A stretch of 64,000 nucleotides of DNA from CAG-826 sp964504595 (GTDB lineage: Bacteria; Bacillota_I; Bacilli_A; RFN20; CAG-826). The translations under genes were made by a program, and so were the position numbers. Below are positions 55,021 through 63,858 of this stretch, piece after piece (the stretch's first letter is position 1; each line of letters begins with the position of its first letter). The notes under the pieces were generated by a model. The model saw only the letters and a program-made list of their open reading frames with translations. It ran no database searches and was not told the DNA's origin. The stretch covers positions 1 through 64,000 of the forward strand of contig CAZDEE010000006.1 in assembly GCA_964504595.1 (NCBI GenBank), in the 5' to 3' direction.

Positions 55021-55656
55021 AATTCTTTTCAAATATTCAAAATATGAATAGCGACATCCGCAATAATGTTGTCTATAAAGTCCATATTTATTGCTAATTT
55101 GCCTGCCGAATTCCGCACCTTGCTTCTTTTTAAAATCAGATACAAAGTAACGACATCCGTGATATTTTTCTTGAAGTTCTAATCCGATTTCATTAAGTTT
55201 TAAAGAATTTTTTTGACTTGAAACAGTCATAACTGTTGTTACATAATCGAATTGATGGTCGTTAGCGAAGATATATGCTTCTTCTAATCTTAACCGATAG
55301 CAAAGAAAGCATCTTTCTCCACCTTCTCTTGCATCTTTATAGACTTCTAATTTTTTAGCATAACTTTCTTCATCATATTCAGGAATAATATATTTTACCT
55401 CGTATCCGTAGTCTTTATTAAATTGATTAACAAATTTTTTCATTTCTTCTAAACGTCGATAATATTCCTCACTTGGATAAATATTTGAATTATTATAATA
55501 AATTGTAATATCAAAATAAGGACAAAGAAAAGTTAAAGGAAAAGAGGAACATGGTCCACAACATACATGAAGCAATAATTTAGGTTTATCTTGAAAATTA
55601 AGTTTGATATTTTCAATCTCTTCAAGAGATAAATTATAATAATGTAGTTTATCCAT
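55009..55656 (-). CDS. queH: Epoxyqueuosine reductase QueH
   Basis: 215-aa DUF208 enzyme that reduces epoxyqueuosine in tRNA to queuosine, the step done by QueG in other bacteria. Cysteine motifs for iron-sulfur and metal binding are present: HVCCGPCSSFPL near the N-terminus, CFLCYRLRLEEA in the middle and YCGCRYS near the C-terminus. The ATG lies within the queA stop (ATGGATAA), a translationally coupled start; a longer frame to 55704 would overlap queA by 56 bases and is less likely. With tgt and queA it makes a complete late queuosine pathway. The queC/D/E/F genes for making preQ1 are not in the window, so the base may be salvaged. Confidence 0.92.
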   Translation of the reverse strand: MDKLHYYNLSLEEIENIKLNFQDKPKLLLHVCCGPCSSFPLTFLCPYFDITIYYNNSNIYPSEEYYRRLEEMKKFVNQFNKDYGYEVKYIIPEYDEESYAKKLEVYKDAREGGERCFLCYRLRLEEAYIFANDHQFDYVTTVMTVSSQKNSLKLNEIGLELQEKYHGCRYFVSDFKKKQGAEFGRQISNKYGLYRQHYCGCRYSYFEYLKRIGNL

Positions 55657-56677
55657 AAATAAACATCGAATCTCCAAATGAAAAGAAACGATACTTTTCT
55701 TCAATTGCGTGACGATAAGCTTCCATTATAAAATCTTTCCCCGCAAGTGCGGAAACAAGCATAATTAAAGTGGATTTAGGAAGATGGAAATTAGTAATTA
55801 AACCATCAATCGCTAAAAATTTATATCCAGGATAAATAAAAATATCTGTTTCTGAAGAACACTCTTTAAATGTTCCGTATTTTTGCATAACTGATTCAAG
55901 CACTCTAGTAGAAGTTGTTCCGACTGAAATAATTCTTCTTCCTTCTGATTTAGCTTTATTTAATATTTCTGCAGCTTCTTTACTCATAAAATATGTTTCT
56001 GTATGCATTTTATGATCTAAAATATTGTCAACTTTAACTGGTCTAAAAGTACCTAATCCAATATGAAGAGTGACATCAACTATAATGATTCCTTTTTCAA
56101 TTAATTTTTGATTCAATTCTTCTGTAAAATGAAATCCTGCGGTTGGAGCCGCTGCACTTCCTTCATATTTTGCATATACTGTTTGATAACGAGAATTATC
56201 ATCGCATTGCTTTTTAATATACGGTGGTAAAGGCATCTTTCCTAAAAGATCTAATATTTCATAAAAAACACCTTTATAGTGCATTTTAAAATGACGAATA
56301 CCTTCATCAAAAACTCCTATACATTCAGCAATTAATTCTCCATTTCCAAAAATAATATTAGTTCCTAACTTAATAGTTTTAGCATTTCCGGTTAAACATT
56401 CCCAAACATCATTTTCAAGTTGCTTTAACAAAAGCACTTCAACTTTTGCGCCTGTAAACTCTTTAATTCCAAATAATCTTGCGGGAATTACTTTAGTATT
56501 ATTTCTAACTAAAACATCACCAGGTTTTAAATAATCGATAATTTCATAAAAATGATGGTCCTCATATTGCTTAGTAGTATAGTTAACTGTTAAAAGACGC
56601 GAATGATCCCTTTGTAAACTTGGTGATTGCGCGATTAATTCTTCAGGTAAATCAAAATCAAATTCCCTTATATCCAT
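55649..56677 (-). CDS. queA: S-adenosylmethionine:tRNA ribosyltransferase-isomerase
   Basis: 342-aa enzyme that converts preQ1-modified tRNA to epoxyqueuosine. It shows DFDLPEELIAQSPSLQRDHS at the start, RNNTKVIPARLFG, AAPTAGFHFTEELNQKL, VTLHIGLGTFRPV and NFHLPKSTLIMLVSALAG, which together define QueA. AGAGAGG supports ATG at 56677; the frame continues upstream into tgt. The gene starts directly after tgt. Confidence 0.95.
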   Translation of the reverse strand: MDIREFDFDLPEELIAQSPSLQRDHSRLLTVNYTTKQYEDHHFYEIIDYLKPGDVLVRNNTKVIPARLFGIKEFTGAKVEVLLLKQLENDVWECLTGNAKTIKLGTNIIFGNGELIAECIGVFDEGIRHFKMHYKGVFYEILDLLGKMPLPPYIKKQCDDNSRYQTVYAKYEGSAAAPTAGFHFTEELNQKLIEKGIIIVDVTLHIGLGTFRPVKVDNILDHKMHTETYFMSKEAAEILNKAKSEGRRIISVGTTSTRVLESVMQKYGTFKECSSETDIFIYPGYKFLAIDGLITNFHLPKSTLIMLVSALAGKDFIMEAYRHAIEEKYRFFSFGDSMFIYG

Positions 56678-56678
56678 A

Positions 56679-57803
56679 TTAAAAACCTCTCTTATCACCA
56701 AATTTAGCAAGAAATTCTTCTTTAAAATCACCAAATCTATCTTCTTGAATTGCCTTTCTTGCTTCTTCCATCATTTTAATTAAAAAGCGAATGTTATGTA
56801 ATGATAATAACCTTTTACCAAAGGTTTCATCACATTTATATAAATGTCTTAAATACGCTTTTGTATAATTTTTGCATGTATAACAATCGCATTCTGCATC
56901 TAATGGAGTAAAATCTTCCTCATATTTTTGATCACGAATATTCACTCTTCCTGTACTGGTCATTAATGCTCCATGACGCGCGATACGAGTAGGTAAAACG
57001 CAATCAAACATATCAACGCCCATGGCAATTCCTTCTAAAATATAATCGATAGATCCAACTCCCATTAAATATCGTGGCTTATCTTGTGGAAGGTAAGGAA
57101 CAGTATCCCTAACCATTTTAAACATGACCTCTTTTGGTTCCCCAATTGATGTTCCACCGATTGAGTATCCTGGAAAATCCATTTTTGCTAATTCCTCAGC
57201 ACAATATTTTCTTAAAGAAGCAAATTCTCCACCTTGAACAATACCAAATAGTGCTTGATCTTTTCTTTTGTGCGCGTCCTTCCCACGTTTAGCCCATCTT
57301 AAGGTTCTTTCAACACTATTCTTCATATATTCATAAGTAACTGGATATGGAGCGCATTCATCAAAAGACATAATAATATCCGCGCCTAATTTTTCTTCAA
57401 TGCCAATTGCTATTTCTGGAGAAAAGAATAATTTACTTCCATTTAAATGATTTTTAAAAGTAACTCCTTCTTCAGTAATTTCTCTATTTTCCGATAATGA
57501 AAACACTTGAAATCCGCCTGAGTCAGTTAAAATTGGTCCATTATAATTCATAAATTTATGTAATCCGCCTGCTTTTTGAACCAAATCCGCGCCTGGTCTT
57601 AATGAAAGATGATATGTATTAGCTAAAATTACTCCCGAACCACATTCTTTTAATTCTTCAGGCGATAAAGTTTTAACTGTTGCTAGTGTTCCTACAGGCA
57701 TAAACATAGGTACTTCAACATCACCATGAGGAGTATGTAAAATGCCATATCTTGCTCCTGTTTGCTTACATATATGTTTTATTTCTAAATAAAAATTTTC
57801 CAT
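56679..57803 (-). CDS. tgt: tRNA-guanine transglycosylase
   Basis: 374-aa enzyme that swaps guanine 34 of GUN-anticodon tRNAs for preQ1. Key parts: TDSGGFQVFSL with a catalytic Asp, GGTSIGEPKE, PRYLMGVG, DCVLPTRIARHGALMTS with the nucleophilic Asp, and the zinc site CDCYTCKNYTKAYLRHLYKC. ATG at 57803 is preferred to a GTG at 57812 that overlaps the ribosome binding site. First gene of the queuosine operon. Confidence 0.96.
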   Translation of the reverse strand: MENFYLEIKHICKQTGARYGILHTPHGDVEVPMFMPVGTLATVKTLSPEELKECGSGVILANTYHLSLRPGADLVQKAGGLHKFMNYNGPILTDSGGFQVFSLSENREITEEGVTFKNHLNGSKLFFSPEIAIGIEEKLGADIIMSFDECAPYPVTYEYMKNSVERTLRWAKRGKDAHKRKDQALFGIVQGGEFASLRKYCAEELAKMDFPGYSIGGTSIGEPKEVMFKMVRDTVPYLPQDKPRYLMGVGSIDYILEGIAMGVDMFDCVLPTRIARHGALMTSTGRVNIRDQKYEEDFTPLDAECDCYTCKNYTKAYLRHLYKCDETFGKRLLSLHNIRFLIKMMEEARKAIQEDRFGDFKEEFLAKFGDKRGF

Positions 57804-57832
57804 TTCTAACACCCTTTCTTAAGACAACGTCT

Positions 57833-57838
57833 ATTATA
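57833..57838 (-). promoter_or_regulatory. Extended -10 promoter of the queuosine operon
   Basis: TG-T-TATAAT on the minus strand (TATAAT at 57833-57838), about 30 bases before tgt. No convincing -35; the extended -10 may compensate. Confidence 0.55.
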
Positions 57839-57845
57839 ACACATT

Positions 57846-57868
57846 AAAAAGGTTCATAAAGAACCTTT
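57846..57868 (-). terminator. Terminator after the O-antigen-ligase-like gene
   Basis: AAAGGTTC and GAACCTTT form an 8-bp stem with a 5-base loop, followed by T5 on the minus strand. Confidence 0.75.
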
Positions 57869-57895
57869 AATAATTTATACACTTTTAAACACCAA

Positions 57896-59167
57896 TTAAA
57901 TTGCTTCATCAAAACTTCTTTCATTGCTTGTCCTTGCATTGACCGCGGCCATATATCCAATAAGTAATAAAACAATTAACATTGTTGGATCTAAATAAAG
58001 AGGAAGAGAATCATCGTATTCTATAAAAACATTTTGTCCATAATTTAAATTCACATAAACAAAATAATGAACTATATAAGACAGAATCAGATTCTTTTTT
58101 AAAGAAGATTGATTTGAATTCTTATAATATTTATATATTACTGAAATAGCAATTATCGTCATTCCTAATAAAACAAGGAATGCTGGTATCCCGTTTTGAT
58201 ATAAGGCATCTAAATAAATATTTCTAGTATTACTAGTTTCATTTAATATTTCTTCAGGTTGACCTCCTAAAGGATATTTAAAAACATTCTTTATAACATT
58301 TAAGCCCACTTTTACACGTGCTATATCTTGACCTTTTAAAACTACTACTAATAATACTAAACCTAAAACTAAACCAATTCCTACATAAATATACATTCTC
58401 TTCTTTTTATCTTTAGGAAAATTAATAATTAACATCGTAATTAAAATTGAAAAGACAGTAACAGCAATTCCTAAAATATAAGGAATAATTAATAATCCTA
58501 CAATTCCTAAAACTCCAGAAGCTAAGGCGACTTTCTTTAATTTCATTTCATTTTCATCAACATTTTTATGTGTCCATAACACCATAAACCCAGAAGATAA
58601 TAAAGATAGTTCATAACCAAAAAAAGCCATATATACGCGCGATTCTTTTAAAAATGGATTAATACCTATAATCCACATTTTCGAAGAAAGCTTTACAGAA
58701 CCAATATTTTCTTTAAGCGCATATAAAAATTTATAGGCAAATAAAGTTGAAAACAAAGACACTATTCCAAAGACAAATAATGATGCAAAGATAGTAATCA
58801 ATATTTTTCCAACATCATTCTTTTCATCTATACCAATTAAATATCCTATTACCGCGACGACAAAAAAACTAATTACGACTGGTATAATATCAAGAATGTT
58901 AATAATATTACTAGATGTAAAATGCAAAATCATATTTGGTAATACAGAAACGCCATAAAGCAGAGAAATGACTAGAAATATCAATGATGTTTTAGTTAAT
59001 TTTTTTATATCTTTAAAATATAAACCAATACCCGCGAGCATTAATAGAAGACCAATTATACGAATAATTGTATTATACGCAAAGAAATTAATATTTAAAG
59101 CGACAATAAATTCTAAAACAAATATCATGAATAATGATTTTATTGTGCTTTTATTAAGATTATTCAT
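57896..59167 (-). CDS. O-antigen ligase/polymerase-like membrane protein
   Basis: 423 aa with about ten to eleven membrane spans and a larger external loop near residues 270-310 (NVIKNVFKYPLGGQPEEILN; TSNTRNIYLDALYQNGIPAF). The 'NxxLDALYQNGIPAFL' loop resembles the 'N-x-yL-x-l-x-e-x-G' region of Wzy/WaaL-type proteins. In a monoderm the likely role is to polymerise or attach a surface or teichoic-type polysaccharide. It lies 15 bases after a probable glycosyltransferase gene. Assignment rests on topology and this loop only. Confidence 0.6.
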   Translation of the reverse strand: MNNLNKSTIKSLFMIFVLEFIVALNINFFAYNTIIRIIGLLLMLAGIGLYFKDIKKLTKTSLIFLVISLLYGVSVLPNMILHFTSSNIINILDIIPVVISFFVVAVIGYLIGIDEKNDVGKILITIFASLFVFGIVSLFSTLFAYKFLYALKENIGSVKLSSKMWIIGINPFLKESRVYMAFFGYELSLLSSGFMVLWTHKNVDENEMKLKKVALASGVLGIVGLLIIPYILGIAVTVFSILITMLIINFPKDKKKRMYIYVGIGLVLGLVLLVVVLKGQDIARVKVGLNVIKNVFKYPLGGQPEEILNETSNTRNIYLDALYQNGIPAFLVLLGMTIIAISVIYKYYKNSNQSSLKKNLILSYIVHYFVYVNLNYGQNVFIEYDDSLPLYLDPTMLIVLLLIGYMAAVNARTSNERSFDEAI

Positions 59168-59182
59168 ACAGGATCCTCCTTT

Positions 59183-60112
59183 TTACCAATAACAGCCGTT
59201 TTCAACTTTTTGATATCCTTCCGGCTTACTTGTTGGTCTAATCCAATATTCATTAATGTATTTTGAAACATGTTCGCGTTTTTCCCATCTTTTACCGATT
59301 ATACCAAATAGCGTTTGCGTTGCCCCGCCGGTTTGTATTGCTTGCTTACCAATTTTTGAAATATATGAACATAATAAACTTCCATACGCGCCAGCGCCAA
59401 CTAAAGCTATATCAAAATCAATTTCATCAATTTTAGATTTCATATAATCTAACGCTTCTTTAAAATTATTAAATCGACTATCTTCTTGATCAGCAATTGT
59501 TTGAACCGCCTCTAATATTAACAAGTTAAAATCCGGCACAATATTATCATAAAATAATTTTTCCTTTATTTTATATTGCTTTTCAATATCTTTCACAAAT
59601 GGAGAAATGACTAACACCTTTTTATTCTTTAACGCTTGTATCCAATCACCTCTAAGAGGTTCAAACGCTTCATACTGCGCAACATCTAATAAAGAACAGT
59701 ACTTTTTATAAAAATAGTCTTCCATATGGATACCTGATATTCCTAAAATTGTACAAGAAGAAAAAGCTTCTAGGGCTTCTTTACTATATAAAGATAATAT
59801 TTCTTTATTAACCGGGAAAACCCCAGCACCATTTTTAATACTATATCTTACACTTGGTTTATAGTCTTTTTTAAAACCTAAACAAATTTTTTCATAATTA
59901 TTAATGCAAGATAATTCAACCGCGCCAAAACGAATTGCAGCAAATGGTTTTCCACTTTCTATCCGCTTTTTTAATAAATCATTACTATATTTTAAAGTAA
60001 TATTTTTCTTACCTAAAAATCTAGAGGTATTCTTTTTCTTCTTAAAAAGTTTCCACATCAAAACAAACCAACTATTTTTTAGAAAATATTTAAAATATGT
60101 TAGTTTTCCCAT
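59183..60112 (-). CDS. Probable GT-D-type glycosyltransferase
   Basis: 309 aa, cytosolic with a basic N-terminus that may touch the membrane (KNSWFVLMWKLFKKKKN). The stretch KPFAAIRFGAVELSCINNYE resembles the 'RfGdGE' signature of the GT-D/DUF1792 fold. Further conserved-looking parts are VLVISPFVKDIEKQY, DIALVGAGAYGSLLCSYISK and GGATQTLFGIIGKRW. The neighbour is a polysaccharide-polymerase-like protein, so a role in surface glycan building is likely. GGGGAAAG precedes the ATG. Confidence 0.55.
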   Translation of the reverse strand: MGKLTYFKYFLKNSWFVLMWKLFKKKKNTSRFLGKKNITLKYSNDLLKKRIESGKPFAAIRFGAVELSCINNYEKICLGFKKDYKPSVRYSIKNGAGVFPVNKEILSLYSKEALEAFSSCTILGISGIHMEDYFYKKYCSLLDVAQYEAFEPLRGDWIQALKNKKVLVISPFVKDIEKQYKIKEKLFYDNIVPDFNLLILEAVQTIADQEDSRFNNFKEALDYMKSKIDEIDFDIALVGAGAYGSLLCSYISKIGKQAIQTGGATQTLFGIIGKRWEKREHVSKYINEYWIRPTSKPEGYQKVENGCYW

Positions 60113-60130
60113 AAGCTTTCCCCTTTATTT

Positions 60131-60136
60131 ATTATA
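60131..60136 (-). promoter_or_regulatory. Candidate promoter of the surface-glycan pair
   Basis: TATAAT on the minus strand about 20 bases before the GT-D gene, with only a weak TTAATT -35 at 16 bases. The flanking 117-base gap holds nothing else I can name. Confidence 0.4.
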
Positions 60137-60229
60137 CTTATTTAGTTATATAAATTAAAGCGATTATTTTTTAGTTTATAATTACTAACATTTTATAACT
60201 TGACCTTAATTAATTGAGCAACTCTATAA

Positions 60230-61330
60230 TTATTTATATCTTAAGCAACGAATAAAATGTTCGTTTAAAATATATTTTCTATTACTTTCAATTTCATAAC
60301 GTTCAATACAACGCGACCTGCATCCTCTAATATTCTTACCAATATAATCATTTAAAGTATGAATACCAATAAATCCATCTTCCTGCTTTTTCACAACGAA
60401 TATTCCTTCATTACGATGGAATAAATCTAAAATATTATGATTATGTGTTGATAAATATAATGTCGCATTATGAGGATTTGTTTTTTGATTAATAAACATT
60501 TTTAAAAAGTTCTTAACAACTTGCAAATTAATTGATGAATCTATCTCATCTATAATGATTACAGAACCATACTTTAATGCAAAATATGCCGTCATAAATA
60601 ATAATACGCCCTTCAATGTTCCAAACGACATTATATTTACCATCTCCGATAATGATAGTTTTTTAACTTTACCATTTATTTTAATAAAGAAATGAATTCT
60701 ATCTTCACTTAATTTAATGCTCTCAATTGCTGGCTCAAATATATTAAATATGTTTAGAAAAATATCGTTACTCATATATTCATAATATTTAATAATTCTT
60801 AAAATGATTTCACCCGATGATGACTGCATAATATGAAAAGTTTTATTTTTTTCTAAAGCAAATTCCTTTTCTTTCTTTAAAGAATAATAACAACCGCTAT
60901 AAAAAGATGTTGGATGAAATTTTCTTATCTTTTTATAACGTAAATATTGTCTTTCTATTTCACAATAAGTTGCCTCAAAAGATGGCTCTTTTGAAGGATA
61001 AAGAAAACATCGATAATTGTACAAACAATTATTTTCTGAAGCAAATATCTCTAAATCAATGCATTCTTTTGCAAAATCTAATCTATTATAAATTACTCTT
61101 CTTTTATTAAGGAGTTCATAGCACATCAAAATTAGTGATAAAACACTTGTTTTCCCTTGTCCATTACCACCAATAATCGAATTACAAATATTACAATAAG
61201 TACCGTTTAAAACATTTAATAATTCACCATCATACATTGCTTTACGCGGAACTTTATCAGATATAAAGTCAATAGTAAAATTATCCTTTAATTTTCTAAA
61301 TCCAGACACAATAATTTTTAAAATTCTCAT
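60230..61330 (-). CDS. Lone AAA-family ATPase (AAA_15/AAA_21-like)
   Basis: 366 aa, cytosolic. It opens MRILKIIVSGFRKLKDNFTI like SMC/RecF/OLD-type ATPases. Walker A is GGNGQGKTSV, the signature-like region LSLSEMVNIMSFGTLKGVLL, Walker B VIIIDEIDSSIN, and a switch-like LYLSTHNHNILDLF. No nuclease (TOPRIM) or partner gene is adjacent. Similar ATPases occur in abortive-infection and retron systems, but also as stand-alone proteins of unknown role. The start is uncertain: ATG at 61330 has no clear ribosome binding site, and a GTG at 61378 would add 16 residues. Confidence 0.7.
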   Translation of the reverse strand: MRILKIIVSGFRKLKDNFTIDFISDKVPRKAMYDGELLNVLNGTYCNICNSIIGGNGQGKTSVLSLILMCYELLNKRRVIYNRLDFAKECIDLEIFASENNCLYNYRCFLYPSKEPSFEATYCEIERQYLRYKKIRKFHPTSFYSGCYYSLKKEKEFALEKNKTFHIMQSSSGEIILRIIKYYEYMSNDIFLNIFNIFEPAIESIKLSEDRIHFFIKINGKVKKLSLSEMVNIMSFGTLKGVLLFMTAYFALKYGSVIIIDEIDSSINLQVVKNFLKMFINQKTNPHNATLYLSTHNHNILDLFHRNEGIFVVKKQEDGFIGIHTLNDYIGKNIRGCRSRCIERYEIESNRKYILNEHFIRCLRYK

Positions 61331-61397
61331 TCTATTTAGTGTTGTATTAGTCTTCAAATCGCAAGATAAATATAACACATTAAGAAAAAACTGTAAA

Positions 61398-62603
61398 CTA
61401 AATCAACAAATTTGAAATTGTCTTTATAACTTCTATCATTTTCATAAAATCATCGATATCAAGATATTCTAAAGGTCCATGAAAATTTTCTCCTCCAGTG
61501 CCTAAATTTGGGCAAGGAATTCCTTCAAAAGATAATCTTGCTCCATCGGTCCCTCCTCTAATAGGTACTTCTACAGGATTAATACCATTTTTCATCATAG
61601 CGGATTGCACTATGGTTATTAAATCCATTCTTTCGCTAATTTTTTCTTTCATATTATAATAACTATCTTCAATAGAAACTTTTACAATTTCTTCACCATA
61701 TTTATCGTTAATAACCTTAGCAATTTCAAGCATTTTTTCTTTTCTTTTTTCAAAATTACAACGATTATGATCACGTATGATGTAATTTAAATTTGCTAAA
61801 GAAACATCTCCGGACATCGATGTTAAATGATAGAAACCTTCATATCCTTCTGTATGTTCAGGTCTTTCTTGTTGAGGTAACATAAATATAAATTCCGCTG
61901 CAACTAATTGAGCATTAATCATCTTATTTTTAGCAGAACCTGGATGAATGCTTTTTCCAAGTATTGTTATTTTTGCCGAAGCCGCATTAAATGTCTCGTA
62001 ATTAATTTCGCTAATGTCTCCACCATCAACTGTATATGTATAAGCATTTTCAGAAGATTCTAAATACCATTTAAAATCAAAATGATCTGTTCCCGCACCA
62101 ACTTCCTCATCTGGAGTAAAACAAACTATTATATTAGGATGTTTAGTTTCTGTATGAATAATACATTCAACAAAACTCATAATAATTGCTATTCCAGCTT
62201 TATCATCAGCGCCTAAAAGTGTAGAGCCATCGGTAACAATTAAATTATGTTCTTCTTTACCAAGTAAATCTTCTTTTGCTAGCTTTAAACCATTTTCTAA
62301 AACAATATCTTCGCCATTAAATGTAACAATTCGTGGATTAATATTCTTACCACTTGCATCTGGAGAAGTATCCATATGGGAAATAAGTCCTAATGTTTGA
62401 TTAGAACCACAGTTGCTAGGTATTTTTGCATAAACATAACCATATTCATCCATTCTCACATTTTCAATACCAAGTGATTTTAACTCATCATATAAATGTT
62501 TTCCTAACTCAAGTTGCTTTAGAGTACTTGGAAATGTTTCTGATTCTTCTTTTGATTGTGTATCAAATGAAACATATTTTAAAAATCTTTCTACTGGTTT
62601 CAT
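61398..62603 (-). CDS. pepT: Peptidase T (tripeptide aminopeptidase)
   Basis: 401-aa M20 zinc peptidase that removes the N-terminal residue from tripeptides. Metal-site motifs are present: LISHMDTSPD, GADDKAGIAIIMSF, CFTPDEEVGAGTDHFD, TVDGGDISEINYETFNAASA, HPGSAKNKMINA and IRGGTDGARLSFEGIPCPNL. GGGG stands 9 bases before the ATG at 62603; an ATG at 62612 touches that site and is less likely. Length is normal. Confidence 0.95.
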   Translation of the reverse strand: MKPVERFLKYVSFDTQSKEESETFPSTLKQLELGKHLYDELKSLGIENVRMDEYGYVYAKIPSNCGSNQTLGLISHMDTSPDASGKNINPRIVTFNGEDIVLENGLKLAKEDLLGKEEHNLIVTDGSTLLGADDKAGIAIIMSFVECIIHTETKHPNIIVCFTPDEEVGAGTDHFDFKWYLESSENAYTYTVDGGDISEINYETFNAASAKITILGKSIHPGSAKNKMINAQLVAAEFIFMLPQQERPEHTEGYEGFYHLTSMSGDVSLANLNYIIRDHNRCNFEKRKEKMLEIAKVINDKYGEEIVKVSIEDSYYNMKEKISERMDLITIVQSAMMKNGINPVEVPIRGGTDGARLSFEGIPCPNLGTGGENFHGPLEYLDIDDFMKMIEVIKTISNLLI

Positions 62604-62703
62604 ATAATTCATCCCCTTATCGAAAATATGATAGCACATTTATGATTATTTGCGGTTCATTTCCAACTTTTATTAGAAAAATATTCAAAAAAGTTGTTTC
62701 TAG

Positions 62704-62712
62704 TGATATACT
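62704..62712 (+). promoter_or_regulatory. Extended -10 promoter of the YebC-family gene
   Basis: TG-A-TATACT on the plus strand, about 34 bases before the ATG. AAAGGAG serves as ribosome binding site. Confidence 0.55.
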
Positions 62713-62745
62713 TTTAAAGAAATAACTTTAAAGGAGTCGATTTTT

Positions 62746-63462
62746 ATGGGTAGAGCACATGAAGTACGTGCAGCATCAATGGCCGCGACAAATGCGAAAA
62801 AAACCGCTCTTTACATGAGAGCATCAAAAGAAATCTATATGGCCGCAAAATCAGGAGAACCTGATCCAAATAGTAACCTTGCATTACGCGCCACTATTGA
62901 AAAATTTAGAGGTCAAAATATTCCAAAAGACGTCATTCAACGCGCTATTGAAAAAGCAAAAGGCGGATCTGCAGAGAGCTATATTGCCGGTCGTTATGAA
63001 GGATATGGACCAGGAAATGTCGCTTTCATAGTTGACACATTAACTGATAACTCAAACAGAGCTTTTGTCGAAGTTAGAACTGTCGTTAACAAAAGAGGTG
63101 GCCATTTAGGAGCACCAGGTAGCGTTTCATTCAATTTCGAACAAGCTGGAGTATTAGTATTTGAATCAAGTATGAGCCGTGATGAAATTGAAGAATTATT
63201 AATCATGGGCGATGTTGATGTTACAGATGTCACAAAAGATGATGATGGCTTTGTTGAAATTCACGTTACTCCAACAGCGTTAAATGATGCTAAAAATTGT
63301 TTAAACGAAAACGGAATTACTGAATTTGAAACATGCGAATTACAAATGTTACCAAATGACTATGTTGAACCAGGCAATGAAGATCGTGAAAAAATGCAAT
63401 CAATGCTCGATATGCTTGATGAATTAGAAGATGTTCAAGCCGTTTGGCACAACATGAAATAG
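62746..63462 (+). CDS. YebC/PmpR family protein, YeeN-like
   Basis: 238 aa. The three-domain YebC fold is clear: N-terminal helices (MGRAHEVRAASMAATNAKKT; EIYMAAKSGEPDPNSNLALR), then IPKDVIQRAIEKAKGG, YEGYGPGNVAFIVDTLTDN and NKRGGHLGAPGSVSFNFEQ. The N-terminus lacks the usual AGHSKWANIKHRK start and looks like the YeeN (YebC2) branch. YebC proteins were first described as transcription factors and more recently as ribosome-associated proteins that ease polyproline synthesis. It has its own promoter, divergent from pepT. Confidence 0.92.
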   Translation: MGRAHEVRAASMAATNAKKTALYMRASKEIYMAAKSGEPDPNSNLALRATIEKFRGQNIPKDVIQRAIEKAKGGSAESYIAGRYEGYGPGNVAFIVDTLTDNSNRAFVEVRTVVNKRGGHLGAPGSVSFNFEQAGVLVFESSMSRDEIEELLIMGDVDVTDVTKDDDGFVEIHVTPTALNDAKNCLNENGITEFETCELQMLPNDYVEPGNEDREKMQSMLDMLDELEDVQAVWHNMK

Positions 63463-63491
63463 CCTTTTAGAAAAACACATTAAAAAAACAC

Positions 63492-63520
63492 TTGATAAAA
63501 GTATCATAAAATGATACTAT
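63492..63520 (+). promoter_or_regulatory. Promoter of rpmE with a palindrome in the spacer
   Basis: TTGATA (63492-63497), 17-base spacer, TACTAT (63515-63520). The palindrome AGTATCAT-AAA-ATGATACT (63500-63518) fills the spacer and reaches into the -10, as an operator would. It could also fold in RNA only if transcription began upstream. Confidence 0.65.
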
Positions 63521-63579
63521 GTCTTAGCCAAACTTTCTTTAAGCACGCTTAGAGGCTTAAGGCGGAAGGAGATTTGAAA

Positions 63580-63786
63580 ATGAAAAAAGACACACACCCA
63601 CAATACCACAAATGCACAGTTACTTGCGTTTCATGTGGTACAACATTTGAAACAGGATCAATTTTAAAGGAAATCCGTGTTGATACTTGTTCAAATTGTC
63701 ATCCATTCTACACAGGTAAACAACGTTTTACCCAAGCAGATGGTCGTGTTGATAAGTTCAACAAAAAATACGGATTGGGAAAATAA
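63580..63786 (+). CDS. rpmE: Ribosomal protein bL31, zinc type
   Basis: 68-aa L31 with zinc ligands Cys16, Cys19, Cys37 and Cys40, and the family tail CSNCHPFYTGKQRF. ATG at 63580 is 8 bases after AGGAG; a TTG two codons earlier is unlikely. Monocistronic, with its own promoter and terminator. Confidence 0.96.
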   Translation: MKKDTHPQYHKCTVTCVSCGTTFETGSILKEIRVDTCSNCHPFYTGKQRFTQADGRVDKFNKKYGLGK

Positions 63787-63804
63787 GAATCCATATTTAC
63801 TATT

Positions 63805-63837
63805 AAACCGCTATCTGATTGATAGTGGTTTTTTTAT
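63805..63837 (+). terminator. Terminator of rpmE
   Basis: An 11-bp stem with one G-T pair (AAACCGCTATC with GATAGTGGTTT), a 5-base loop and T7. Confidence 0.85.
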
Positions 63838-63858
63838 TTGACAAAGGAGGTAATTGAA

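Noticed and set aside
60113..60229. Small RNA or gene in the AT-rich gap
   Set aside because: No stable hairpin with T run and no start with a ribosome binding site; only a weak promoter is seen.
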